A stretch of DNA of 64,000 bases from Pseudomonas sp. Z8(2022) (GTDB lineage: Bacteria; Pseudomonadota; Gammaproteobacteria; Pseudomonadales; Pseudomonadaceae): contig NZ_CP107549.1 in the NCBI RefSeq assembly GCF_025837155.1, forward strand, positions 4,216,001-4,280,000, read 5' to 3'. A program made the position numbers and the translations under genes. Under the pieces are notes generated by a model. That model worked only from the letters and a program-made list of their open reading frames with translations, searched no databases and had not been told where the DNA came from. Shown here one piece after another: positions 34,956 to 43,068 of this stretch (position 1 is the first letter of the stretch; the number at the start of each line of letters is the position of its first letter).

Positions 34956-36080
34956 TTAGGACTCCTGACGCTCGAAGCGCATCGGCTGAGCGAAAGCCGC
35001 CAGACGCGGCGCACGGGCATCGTCGGCAGCGAACTGGGCTGTTACTGAGGACAGGGCGACGGAATCGTCGGCAGACTTAAATTCGTCACGCACCAACGCC
35101 TGCTTGCCGGCAACGGCGCCGAGCAACAGACCGCTGTCGGCACTCAGGGCGCTGGCGAGCTGCTGACGGGTCTGCGCGCTGAGCGGGCTGCTGGCCTGGG
35201 CATCGTTCTTGACCGGCATCTCGGTCTTGGCCAGGTCGCCGAGAATCCTGCGCGTGTAGTCGCGGGTTTCCTGGAAGGGGATGCGCTCGATCCAGGCGCC
35301 GGTGGCGATCTCGCCACTGCGCGGATCGCCGTTGACCTTCAGCCACTCGTCGACGCGGCCGGGACCGGCGTTGTACGCCGCCAGTGCCAGGGCCTGGTGG
35401 CCGTCGTAACGCTGCAGCATCTTGTCCAGATAGGCGCTGCCCAGACGCTTGTTGTACGCCGCGTCCGTGGTCAGGCGGGTCTCGCTGAAAGGCAGGCCAA
35501 GCTCGGCGGCCATTTCCCGCGCGGTTTCCGGCATCAGCTGCATCAGGCCGCGGGCACCCTTGGGCGATACCGCGTCGACGCGGCCGGCCGACTCCTGCTG
35601 GATGACGCGATCGACCAGAGCGACAAAGCCCGCCGAGCCCTTGTCCCAGACCTTGCCGAGGCTGTCGACACCACGCTGCCAGGTGCTGCGCAGCGGCTCC
35701 AGCAGGCTGCTGGAGGAACGCTGCGGCAGTTCCGCCGAGCGCGCAGCGGCGGTGGCCGCGTCCATGTCCACCACGCTGTCGCCAGCACCGGACAGCTGCT
35801 TGACCAGCATGTCGGCGATACCGGTCTGCTTGCGCCCGGCCAGGGTCTCGGCCAGCACTTCGTCGTAGAAGTCGCGCATGGTGTCCATCTCGCGGCTGCG
35901 CATCGGGTTGCCTTCGGCGAGCACGTCGCTGGCCTTGCGCATCTGCTTGAGGATCTGCTGCAGGAACAAGGCCTCGAACTGCTCGGCCGCAGCCTGCAGC
36001 TGCTGCTCGCGGGCGGTGCCGATGCCGTCGGCGCTACCGCGGTGGCTGTTCATGTGTTGGGCGAGGGAAACGATGCTCAT
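34956..36080 (-). CDS. flgJ: Lateral FlgJ: rod-capping domain fused to a lytic transglycosylase (SLT) domain
   Basis: 374 residues. Residues 25-100 are the FlgJ rod-binding domain (AAEQFEALFLQQILKQMRKAS, TMRDFYDEVLAETLA, GIADMLVKQL). Residues 155-290 are not the glucosaminidase found in Salmonella FlgJ but an SLT/GH23 transglycosylase: catalytic Glu in QQESAGRVD, SPKGARGLMQLMPETA, and ALAAYNAGPGRVDEWL. It would scaffold the rod and open the peptidoglycan. The C-terminal 70 residues are low in motifs. Domain calls are clear; the domain swap is the notable point. Confidence 0.93.
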   Translation of the reverse strand: MSIVSLAQHMNSHRGSADGIGTAREQQLQAAAEQFEALFLQQILKQMRKASDVLAEGNPMRSREMDTMRDFYDEVLAETLAGRKQTGIADMLVKQLSGAGDSVVDMDAATAAARSAELPQRSSSSLLEPLRSTWQRGVDSLGKVWDKGSAGFVALVDRVIQQESAGRVDAVSPKGARGLMQLMPETAREMAAELGLPFSETRLTTDAAYNKRLGSAYLDKMLQRYDGHQALALAAYNAGPGRVDEWLKVNGDPRSGEIATGAWIERIPFQETRDYTRRILGDLAKTEMPVKNDAQASSPLSAQTRQQLASALSADSGLLLGAVAGKQALVRDEFKSADDSVALSSVTAQFAADDARAPRLAAFAQPMRFERQES

Positions 36081-36083
36081 GGC

Positions 36084-37178
36084 TCAGATCACGATCAGTT
36101 CGGCATTGAGGGCACCGGCCTGCTCCAGCGCCTGGAGGATGCTCATGACATCGTCCGGGGTGGCGCCGAGGCTGTTCACGGTGTTGATGATGCTGTCCAG
36201 GCTGGCACCGTCGGGCCACTTGAACATGGCGTTCTTGTCCTGGCTTACGGCCACGTCGGAGCGCGGCACCACGGCGGTCTGGCCACCGGAGAAGGCGTTG
36301 GGCTGGCTGACCTGCGGGTTCTCGCTGATGGTCACGGTCAGGGTGCCGTGAGCCACGGCCGCGGCCTTGACGCGCACGCCCTGGCCAACCACCACGGTGC
36401 CGGTACGGCTGTTGAACACCACGCGCGGACGCTCGCGGCCTTCCTCGACCTCCAGACCTTCGAGCAGGGCCATGAAGCCGATGCGCTGGGTGCTGGTGAT
36501 TGGCGCGCGAATGGCGATCTTGGTCGAGTTCAGCGCGCTGGCGGTGCCGCTGCCGAAACGGCCGTTGACCGCCTCGACTACCCGTGCAGCGGTCTGGAAG
36601 CTCGGCTGACGCAGGTTGAGCATGACTTCGTCGCGGGTGCTGAAATCGCTGGAAATCAGCCGCTCGACGGTGGCGCCGTTGGGCACGCGGCCGCTGTTGG
36701 CGGAGTTGATCGCCACGCTGGAACCGCTCTGCCCGGAAGCATTGAGGCCGCCGACGACGATGGCGCCCTGGGCCAGGGCATAGGTTTCGCCGTCGACGCC
36801 CTGCAGCGGGGTCATCAGCAGCTGGCCGCCGCGCAGGCTCTTGGCATCGCCCAGCGACGCGACCGTGACATCGACGGTCTGCCCAGGACTGTAGGATGGC
36901 GGAATCTCTGCAGTCACGGTGACCGCCGCGACGTTCTTCAGCTTGGGATCGACGTTCGGCGGCAGGTTGATGCCGAACTGCTTGATCATGTTGGCCACCG
37001 ACTGGCTGGTGAACTTCACCTGGTTCTTGTCGCCGGTACCGTCGAGGCCGACCACCAGGCCGTAGCCGATCAGCTGGTTGCCGCGGATGCCCTCGATATC
37101 CACCAGGTCCATCAGCGGCACGGCCTTGGCCGATAGCGGCCAGGCCAGGAACAGGGCGACGATTGAACGTTTGAGCAT
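36084..37178 (-). CDS. flgI: Lateral flagellar P-ring protein FlgI
   Basis: 364 residues with a signal peptide (MLKRSIVALFLAWPLSAKA). Highly conserved FlgI segments: LVDIEGIRGNQLIGYGLVVGLDGTGD, VTAEIPPSYSPGQTVDVTVASLGDAKSLRGGQLLMTPLQG, and the C-terminal SINTVNSLGATPDDVMSILQALEQAGALNAELIVI in pieces. Forms the periplasmic bushing around the rod. Confidence 0.96.
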   Translation of the reverse strand: MLKRSIVALFLAWPLSAKAVPLMDLVDIEGIRGNQLIGYGLVVGLDGTGDKNQVKFTSQSVANMIKQFGINLPPNVDPKLKNVAAVTVTAEIPPSYSPGQTVDVTVASLGDAKSLRGGQLLMTPLQGVDGETYALAQGAIVVGGLNASGQSGSSVAINSANSGRVPNGATVERLISSDFSTRDEVMLNLRQPSFQTAARVVEAVNGRFGSGTASALNSTKIAIRAPITSTQRIGFMALLEGLEVEEGRERPRVVFNSRTGTVVVGQGVRVKAAAVAHGTLTVTISENPQVSQPNAFSGGQTAVVPRSDVAVSQDKNAMFKWPDGASLDSIINTVNSLGATPDDVMSILQALEQAGALNAELIVI

Positions 37179-37186
37179 GACCGGCC

Positions 37187-37849
37187 TCAGAGCGGGAACA
37201 GCGGGGAAGTGAAGAAACGCGTCAGCCAGCCTGCCGAGTTGCTGTCATTGAGCACGCCGCGGCCGGCGTAGGAGATGCGCGCGTTGGCCACGTTCTGCGA
37301 GGACACCTGATTGGCGCGGTTGATGTCGTCCATGCGCACCAGGCCGACCAGACGGATGTATTCGTCGCCCTGGTTCAGGCGCAAGGCTTTCTCGCCCTTG
37401 ATCAGCAGGGTGCCGTTGGGCAGCACCCGATGCACGGTGACCGCGATGGAGCCGCGCAGGGTGTTCTGCTGCGAGCTGCGCGCCGAGCCATTGAAGTCGC
37501 GCTCGGCCTCGGCGGAGCTTTGCAGACGGTCGTAGCTCTTGTTCAGCACGGTGGGAATGCCGACGGAAACGCCCGAGCTCTTGCCGAAGCTGGTGCCCGC
37601 GCTCTTGCTCGACTGGGTGGACTCGTCGAGCACCACGGTGAGGATGTCACCGACCCGTACTGCACGCTTGTCGCCGGTCAGCGAGCCGCTGTAGCCGCTG
37701 CGGAACAGCCCGCCACCGGTGGTCGGCGGCACGCTGTAGTCCAGCTCCAGCGGCTCGTAGTGGCTGGAGTCCTCGTCGGGCAGCATCTCGTTGAAGCTGG
37801 CGCAGCCGCCGAGGGCCAGAAGCAGTACGAGCGGAAGCAGGCGGGTCAT
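37187..37849 (-). CDS. flgH: Lateral flagellar L-ring lipoprotein FlgH
   Basis: 220 residues from the ATG; a lipoprotein signal with lipobox LALGGC puts the mature Cys near residue 17. Core segments GSLTGDKRAVRVGDILTVVLDESTQSSKSAGT and LVRMDDINRANQVSSQNVANARISYAGRGVL are typical. A GTG at 37858 overlaps the flgG stop (GTGA) and could be the coupled start. Forms the outer-membrane ring. Confidence 0.94.
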   Translation of the reverse strand: MTRLLPLVLLLALGGCASFNEMLPDEDSSHYEPLELDYSVPPTTGGGLFRSGYSGSLTGDKRAVRVGDILTVVLDESTQSSKSAGTSFGKSSGVSVGIPTVLNKSYDRLQSSAEAERDFNGSARSSQQNTLRGSIAVTVHRVLPNGTLLIKGEKALRLNQGDEYIRLVGLVRMDDINRANQVSSQNVANARISYAGRGVLNDSNSAGWLTRFFTSPLFPL

Positions 37850-37854
37850 GGCGA

Positions 37855-38640
37855 TCACACGGTCTGGTTGAGGAACTGCTGCATGCCCGACGCGGCGTCG
37901 AGCACCTTGGCGTTGGCCTCGTAGGCGCGCTGGATGGAGATCATCGCCACCATCGCCTCGACCACCTGCACGTTGGAGCCTTCCAGCACGCCCTGCTTGA
38001 GGCTGCCCAGACCTTCCTCGCCCGGCACGCCTTCGACCGGCTCGCCGCTGGCCACGGTTTCGCGGTAGAGGTTGCCGCCGAGCGCCTCGAGACCGCCCGG
38101 GTTGGTGAAGTTGACCAGGGTGATCTGGCCCAGCTCGGTCGGCATGCTGTCGCCGGCCAGCACCGCGGTGACGATGCCGTCGCTGCCCACGGTGAAACGG
38201 CTGCTGCCGGCCGGCACTTCGATCGCCGGAGTCAGCGGCAGCCCCTGGGAGTTGACGATCATGCCTTCGGCATTGAGCTGCAGCTGACCGTTCTCGGTGT
38301 AGTAGATATCGCCATTGGGCGCTTCCACCTGGAAGAAGCCGGCGCCGACGATGGCCAGATCCATCGGCTGGCCAGTGGCCTGGATGCTGCCCTCGGTGAA
38401 CACCTTCTGCGTGCCGGCCACGCGCACGCCGCTACCGAGCTGGATGCCCGAGGGTACGGTGTTGACCTCGTCGGCCTGCGCGCCCGGCTGCAGTTCGATG
38501 GCGTAGAACAGGTCCTCGAACACCACGCGGTCGCTCTTGAAACCAGTGGTGTTGACGTTGGCCAGGTTGTTGGCCACGGTGCCCATGGCCTTGTCCTGGG
38601 CGGCCAGGCCGGTCTTGCTGACCCAAAGTGCGGAACTCAT
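37855..38640 (-). CDS. flgG: Lateral flagellar distal rod protein FlgG
   Basis: 261 residues, the normal FlgG size. N-terminus SSALWVSKTGLAAQDKAMGTVANNLANVNTTGFKSDRVVFEDLFY and C-terminus SNVQVVEAMVAMISIQRAYEANAKVLDAASGMQQFLNQTV are diagnostic, as is the extra loop GSGVRVAGTQKVF. Separated from flgF by 78 bases containing a repeat. Confidence 0.96.
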   Translation of the reverse strand: MSSALWVSKTGLAAQDKAMGTVANNLANVNTTGFKSDRVVFEDLFYAIELQPGAQADEVNTVPSGIQLGSGVRVAGTQKVFTEGSIQATGQPMDLAIVGAGFFQVEAPNGDIYYTENGQLQLNAEGMIVNSQGLPLTPAIEVPAGSSRFTVGSDGIVTAVLAGDSMPTELGQITLVNFTNPGGLEALGGNLYRETVASGEPVEGVPGEEGLGSLKQGVLEGSNVQVVEAMVAMISIQRAYEANAKVLDAASGMQQFLNQTV

Positions 38641-38657
38641 GTGCTTTACCTCTTCTG

Positions 38658-38713
38658 TCAGTAGCCCGGATGCAATCCGGGAGCGATTTCCCCGGAGCGC
38701 ATCCGGGCTACGT
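38658..38713. repeat. REP-like imperfect inverted repeat between flgF and flgG
   Basis: TAGCCCGGATGCAATCCGGG and CCCCGGAGCGCATCCGGGCTA arms, an extragenic-palindrome type common in pseudomonads. It fills the only long gap in the flgB-flgL operon. A shortened copy of the motif (AGCCCGGATGCA) is seen near 48413. Confidence 0.7.
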
Positions 38714-38718
38714 ATTCA

Positions 38719-39450
38719 TCAACTGCCGCGAATCATCCGGTTGCCGGCTTCGGACAGGTCTTCGGCAGCCTTCATCATCTTCACCTGAGTCTCGAACAGG
38801 CGGTTCAGGCTCATGGTCGCCACCAGCTGATCGATGGCGCCGACGTTGCTCGCCTCCAGATAGCCCGACAGCAGTGCCGGCGCCTCCAGATCTTCGGCCG
38901 GCTGGCCGTCGATACGCACCAGCAGGCCGCTGGCATCCTTGGTCAGGTCGGCGGCGTCGACATCCACCACGCGGATGCGGTCCACCTCGGCGGTGACGAA
39001 ATCACCACGCGGGACCACCGACACGGTGCCGTCACGGCCGATATGCAGGCTGTCGTATTCGGGCAGCACGATGGGGCCGCCCTCGCCCAGCACGGCGCGA
39101 CCGTTGAGGGTCAGACGCAGGTCGGCATCGACCTGCAGCGCACCGTTGCGGGTGTAGCGCTCGGCGCCGTCATCACCTTCCACGGCGAACAGGCCGCGGC
39201 CCTGGATCGCCACGTCGAGGTCGCGACCGGTGGCCATCAGCTCACCAGGCGCCAGATTGACGCCGTTGTTCTGCACCCGCGCCAGGTGACGGCTGTCGTA
39301 GCCGTAGCCCTCGACCTTCACGGCCTGAGCCTGCTCCAGATCGGCGCGGAAGCCGGGGGTGTTGACGTTGGCCAGGTTGTTGGCACGCACCGTGAGCGAG
39401 CTCATGGTGCGGCTGGCGGCGGTCATTGCGGTGTAACCGAGACGATCCAT
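38719..39450 (-). CDS. flgF: Lateral flagellar proximal rod protein FlgF
   Basis: 243 residues. N-terminal MDRLGYTAMTAASRTMSSLTVRANNLANVNTPGFRADLEQAQAV and C-terminal GYLEASNVGAIDQLVATMSLNRLFETQVKMMKAAEDLSEAGNRMIRGS are FlgF hallmarks, including the ANNLANVNTPGF rod motif. Ten bases downstream of flgE. Confidence 0.95.
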   Translation of the reverse strand: MDRLGYTAMTAASRTMSSLTVRANNLANVNTPGFRADLEQAQAVKVEGYGYDSRHLARVQNNGVNLAPGELMATGRDLDVAIQGRGLFAVEGDDGAERYTRNGALQVDADLRLTLNGRAVLGEGGPIVLPEYDSLHIGRDGTVSVVPRGDFVTAEVDRIRVVDVDAADLTKDASGLLVRIDGQPAEDLEAPALLSGYLEASNVGAIDQLVATMSLNRLFETQVKMMKAAEDLSEAGNRMIRGS

Positions 39451-39459
39451 GGGTCAACC

Positions 39460-40653
39460 TCAGATTGCGTTGAACAGGCTTTGGATCAGTTCTTTGTTGG
39501 TGGTCAGCACCCGGGTGTTGGCCTGGTAGTTGCGCTGGCCTTCCATCAGGCCCACCAGCTGTTCGGTCAGGTCGACGTTGGAGTTTTCCAGCGCGCCGGC
39601 GATCAGCTCGCCAAAGGCACCCTGACCCGGTACGCCGACCAGCACCTGACCGGACTCGGCAGTTTCCTGCCAGGCGGTACCGTCGACGCTGCGCAGGCCG
39701 CCCGGATTGACGAAGTTGGCCAGGGCCACCTGGCCCTGCAGCATGCGCTGGCCGTTGCTGTAGTTGGCGTAGACCATGCCGTCCTTCTCCACCGACAGGC
39801 CGGTCTGCTCACCGGCGGCATAGCCGGAGGCACGGTTGCCGGTCACCACGAAGTCCGAGCCGTACTGGCTGGAGTTGGAGTAGTTGATGGCCACGTTCAT
39901 CGGATCGACGCCCACCAGGTTGAAGCTGACGGTTACCGGCGCTGCCGGCGTATCCAGGGCTCCACCGGTGGTGAAGGTGATGGGCTGCGGGCCACCGCCC
40001 GGGGTGACGTCCACGCCGTCGGCGTAGTAGTGGGCGACCCACTCGTTGGGCGCGGTCTTGACGAAATACTGGGTCAGGGTGTGTTCCTTGCCCTGCGAGT
40101 CGAAAACCTTGGTGGTGTAGGTGGAGTTGTAGGTGTTCACGTCGGCAGGATCGAACGCCACCGCCGGCACTTCCTCGTTGGAATCCAGGTTCACCACGAA
40201 GTCCAGGGTATCGGTCGCCCGCGCCGGCAGGTTGGAGTTCTGCAGTTGCAGATCGCCCATCACCCCGACCAGCAGGTTGCCGTTGTTGTCCACCGGGTAA
40301 CCCTGCAGACGCTGGCCGGCAGCGTTGACGATGAGATTGTCCTTGTCGGCGCCGAATACCCCGGCGCGGGTGTAGCTGACCTCACCGGCCAGGCTGCGGG
40401 TGATGTAGAAGCCGGTACCGGCGATGGCCAGATCGAGGGTACGGCCGGTGGTCACCAGCGAGCCGTTCTGGCTGATGCTCTGGGTGGTACCCACCACCTC
40501 GACACCCATGGCCTGGGAGTCGGCGTAGATGCTGCCGAACTCGGTACGGGACGATTTGAAGCCCGTGGTACCGGCGTTGGCGATGTTGTTGCTGATGGTA
40601 TTGAGCTGTTCGTTGACGGCATTCAGGCCGGTCAGGGCAACGTTGAAACTCAT
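39460..40653 (-). CDS. flgE: Lateral flagellar hook protein FlgE
   Basis: 397 residues. Starts SFNVALTGLNAVNEQLNTISNNIANAGTTGFKSSRTEFGSIYADS and ends SNVDLTEQLVGLMEGQRNYQANTRVLTTNKELIQSLFNAI, the conserved D0 pieces of hook subunits. The length is that of compact lateral and enteric hooks rather than the longer polar FlgE of Pseudomonas. Confidence 0.95.
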   Translation of the reverse strand: MSFNVALTGLNAVNEQLNTISNNIANAGTTGFKSSRTEFGSIYADSQAMGVEVVGTTQSISQNGSLVTTGRTLDLAIAGTGFYITRSLAGEVSYTRAGVFGADKDNLIVNAAGQRLQGYPVDNNGNLLVGVMGDLQLQNSNLPARATDTLDFVVNLDSNEEVPAVAFDPADVNTYNSTYTTKVFDSQGKEHTLTQYFVKTAPNEWVAHYYADGVDVTPGGGPQPITFTTGGALDTPAAPVTVSFNLVGVDPMNVAINYSNSSQYGSDFVVTGNRASGYAAGEQTGLSVEKDGMVYANYSNGQRMLQGQVALANFVNPGGLRSVDGTAWQETAESGQVLVGVPGQGAFGELIAGALENSNVDLTEQLVGLMEGQRNYQANTRVLTTNKELIQSLFNAI

Positions 40654-40687
40654 GGCGTCGAGACCTTAGATAAGCGGAAAAGGAGAG

Positions 40688-41365
40688 TCAGAGCAGGCCG
40701 GCGACGGGCGCCTGGCCGAACTCGGTAATGTTGTAGAAGGGCACGGAGCCGATTCCGGCGATCTCCAGTACCGGACCTTCGGTGCTGACGCGCACCTCGC
40801 TGACGCGGCCGGCCACCTCGACCTTGGGGTATTCGCCGCTGTCGCTCTTGACCTCGATCTTGTAGCTGCCCGGCGCCAGGCCAAGCGCCTTGGGATCGAT
40901 GGAGAAGGGCACGCGCCCCGGCGCCTGCGAACCCAGCACGATCTCCTTCTTCACCCCGTTGCTGTCGGTGAGCACCAGAGCCAGCTCGCCGCTGGCATGC
41001 TCCAGCTGGATGTCGCCCTTGACCGTCTCACTGCCGAGCTGCAGCTGATCGGCGACCACCTTCACTTCCTGGCCAACCAGACCGGCAGCGGTGAGGGTCT
41101 GCAGGTTGTCCAGCAGCACCAGGTTGCTCTTGCTCAGCGACGTCATGTTTTCCAGGCTCTTGACCTGACTCATGGTGGCGAACTGGTTGACGAACTCGGT
41201 GCTGTCCACCGGCTTGGTCGGATCCTGGTTCTGGATCTGCGCGACCATCAGGGTGAGGAAGTTGTTCTCCAGCTGGGTCGCGTCACTGACGTTGATCCCC
41301 TGCTTCACTGCTTCGTCGATGCCGTAGTTCGCACCGCTCTGACCGTTGTTGAGTACTGCGGACAT
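40688..41365 (-). CDS. flgD: Lateral flagellar hook-capping protein FlgD
   Basis: 225 residues. The conserved N-terminal block ATQLENNFLTLMVAQIQNQDPTKPVDSTEFVNQFATMSQVKSLENM (residues 34-79) is the FlgD signature; the rest forms the Tudor/FnIII-like cap domains. Overlaps flgC by one base (TGATG). Confidence 0.95.
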   Translation of the reverse strand: MSAVLNNGQSGANYGIDEAVKQGINVSDATQLENNFLTLMVAQIQNQDPTKPVDSTEFVNQFATMSQVKSLENMTSLSKSNLVLLDNLQTLTAAGLVGQEVKVVADQLQLGSETVKGDIQLEHASGELALVLTDSNGVKKEIVLGSQAPGRVPFSIDPKALGLAPGSYKIEVKSDSGEYPKVEVAGRVSEVRVSTEGPVLEIAGIGSVPFYNITEFGQAPVAGLL

Positions 41366-41793
41366 CAGACTTCTCCAAGCTTGAGCAGGCCCTGCTGCAT
41401 GCTTTTCAGGCGGTTGAGCACCTCTACGCCGGTCTCGAAGCTGCGGGTGGCCGACATCATGTCGGTCATCTCCTCGATCTGGTCGATATTGGCGTAGAAC
41501 ACGTAACCCTTGTCGTCGGCCAGGGGGTTGTCCGGCTCGTAGCGACGCACAGGTTCACGACCGGCGCTGACCACGTCCAGCACCTGTACATGGGCGCCAC
41601 CCATGCCCACGCTGCGGGTCAGCTGATCGTTGTTGTAGACGGCGGCGAACACCGGCTTGCGCGCCTGGTACACGTCCTCGGCGCTGGCCGCTGCCGAATC
41701 GGCGTTGGCCAGGTTGCTGGCCACGGTGTTGAGGCGCACGGTCTGCGCATTCATCGACGAGCCGGCGATACGGTAGATGGAATCGAAAGCCAT
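41365..41793 (-). CDS. flgC: Lateral flagellar rod protein FlgC
   Basis: 142 residues. Begins AFDSIYRIAGSSMNAQTVRLNTVASNLANADSAAASAEDVYQARKPVF and ends with the helix EMTDMMSATRSFETGVEVLNRLKSMQQGLLKLGE, typical FlgC. Coupled to flgB and flgD. Confidence 0.95.
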   Translation of the reverse strand: MAFDSIYRIAGSSMNAQTVRLNTVASNLANADSAAASAEDVYQARKPVFAAVYNNDQLTRSVGMGGAHVQVLDVVSAGREPVRRYEPDNPLADDKGYVFYANIDQIEEMTDMMSATRSFETGVEVLNRLKSMQQGLLKLGEV

Positions 41794-41795
41794 GG

Positions 41796-42149
41796 TCAGC
41801 GTCCCTCGATGGCCTGTTTCAGGCCGCGGAATTTCATGCTGATAAAGGTCAGGCTGGTCTGGAAGTCCATGCTGTTCTTGGAGAACGCGGCCTGCTCCAC
41901 ACTCAGCTCGACGCTGTTGCCGTCCTGCGACGGCTGGGTCGGTACGCGGTACTTGAGATCGGGGCTGCTGGCACTGAACGCCTGCTGCGGATCGAGCCGC
42001 TGCATCTCCCCGGCAAAATCGATATCGCGTGCGAGAAAACCCGGCGTGTCTTCGTTCGCCAGGTTGGCGGCGAGGATTTCGCTGCGCTGCATACGCAGTT
42101 CGAGCGCCCGCGAATGCAGGCCCACCACGTCATCAATCCGTATACTCAT
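41796..42149 (-). CDS. flgB: Lateral flagellar rod protein FlgB
   Basis: 117 residues. RMQRSEILAANLANEDTPGFLARDIDF is the FlgB rod motif. First gene of the lateral flgB-flgL-lafW operon, with GGGTA/GGTGA ahead of the ATG and a sigma-54-type promoter about 45 bases upstream. Divergent from flgA. Confidence 0.94.
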   Translation of the reverse strand: MSIRIDDVVGLHSRALELRMQRSEILAANLANEDTPGFLARDIDFAGEMQRLDPQQAFSASSPDLKYRVPTQPSQDGNSVELSVEQAAFSKNSMDFQTSLTFISMKFRGLKQAIEGR

Positions 42150-42191
42150 TCACCGGTACCCTTAACCCAAGGTTGTGCCCAGGTGCCTTGA

Positions 42192-42206
42192 GCACAAAGC
42201 GTGCCC
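42192..42206 (-). promoter_or_regulatory. Sigma-54 (RpoN) promoter of the flgB operon
   Basis: On the minus strand GGGCACGCTTTGTGC: the GG and GC doublets have the obligatory ten-base spacing of the TGGCAC-N5-TTGC consensus, with one change in each element. Start of transcription would be near 42180, about 30 bases before flgB. It overlaps the proposed GTG start of flgA. Confidence 0.65.
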
Positions 42207-43046
42207 AACCTCTCAGAGAGCCGTACTACATTGATTTATCAGGGATTTATCAGAGCGTTCAGGACCTTTTGCGTCGCCCTTTTTCCGCATCGCCAGAGCG
42301 TCGGGGGGAAAAGCGGAAAGGTTTTTTCCGCCTGCGCGTCGGCGCTTTTCCTCATCGCCGCGTTGCCCTCGGTGGCAGTGCGGGCCGAGCCGGATGCCGC
42401 CAGCCAGATCGACCAGGCCATCGCCACGCACATGCAGCAGAAGCTGGCTGAGGAAGCCAGGATTCAGGCCTGGCAGGGGCAGCGCCACAGTCTCGATACC
42501 ACCCTGCTGAACAGTACCGAGCAGCTTCAGCCCTGCACCGGAACATTGACCGTGACCACCAGCAGCGACGATCCCTCGCCCCTAGCGCGCCAGCGTCTGG
42601 AGGTGAACTGCGCGGGTACGCCCGGATGGAAGGTCACCGCGCTGGTGCAGGCCAGCGTGTTCCTGCCGGTGGTACATGCCGCGCGGGTGATCGAGCGCGG
42701 CCAGACCATCACCGGCGAACAGCTGCAATTGCAGGAAGTGAACATCGGCAAGGCCTCGCGCGGCTTCTATAACAGCCTCGACGAGGTCATAGGCCAGGGC
42801 GCCAAGCGCCGCGTGCGCGCCGGCCAGCTGATCGCGCCGAACCTGCTCACCGCACCGCTGATGATTCGCCGCGGCCAGCACGTAACCATCATCGCCAGCC
42901 AGGACGGCATTTCCGCCTCGGCCACCGGGGAAGCACTGACCAACGGTCGCGAAGGCGAGGTGATCCGCGTACGCAACCTCGGCAGCCAGAAGGTGATCGA
43001 GGCGCAGGTGGTGGAAGAAGGGGTGGTGACCAGCACCTTCAGGTAG
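42201..43046 (+). CDS. flgA: Lateral flagellar P-ring chaperone FlgA
   Basis: 281 residues. A hydrophobic signal segment (FSACASALFLIAALPSVAVRA) starts only near residue 42; the first 40 residues are odd for a secreted protein. Either the N-region is long or the start is the TTG at 42231 (ribosome site AGAGAG). The C-terminal SAF/FlgA domain is clear: ARVIERGQTITGEQLQLQEVNIG, GQGAKRRVRAGQLIAPNLLTAPLMIRRGQHVTIIA and VIRVRNLGSQKVIEAQVV. Alone on its strand with no flgM or flgN after it, unlike classic lateral clusters. Convergent with glcC, 23 bases apart. Confidence 0.9.
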   Translation: MPNLSESRTTLIYQGFIRAFRTFCVALFPHRQSVGGKSGKVFSACASALFLIAALPSVAVRAEPDAASQIDQAIATHMQQKLAEEARIQAWQGQRHSLDTTLLNSTEQLQPCTGTLTVTTSSDDPSPLARQRLEVNCAGTPGWKVTALVQASVFLPVVHAARVIERGQTITGEQLQLQEVNIGKASRGFYNSLDEVIGQGAKRRVRAGQLIAPNLLTAPLMIRRGQHVTIIASQDGISASATGEALTNGREGEVIRVRNLGSQKVIEAQVVEEGVVTSTFR

Positions 43047-43068
43047 AAAGTGCCGGCGCCACTGCGCG

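Noticed and set aside
35397..37136. 579-residue plus-strand open frame
   Set aside because: Antisense to flgJ and flgI.
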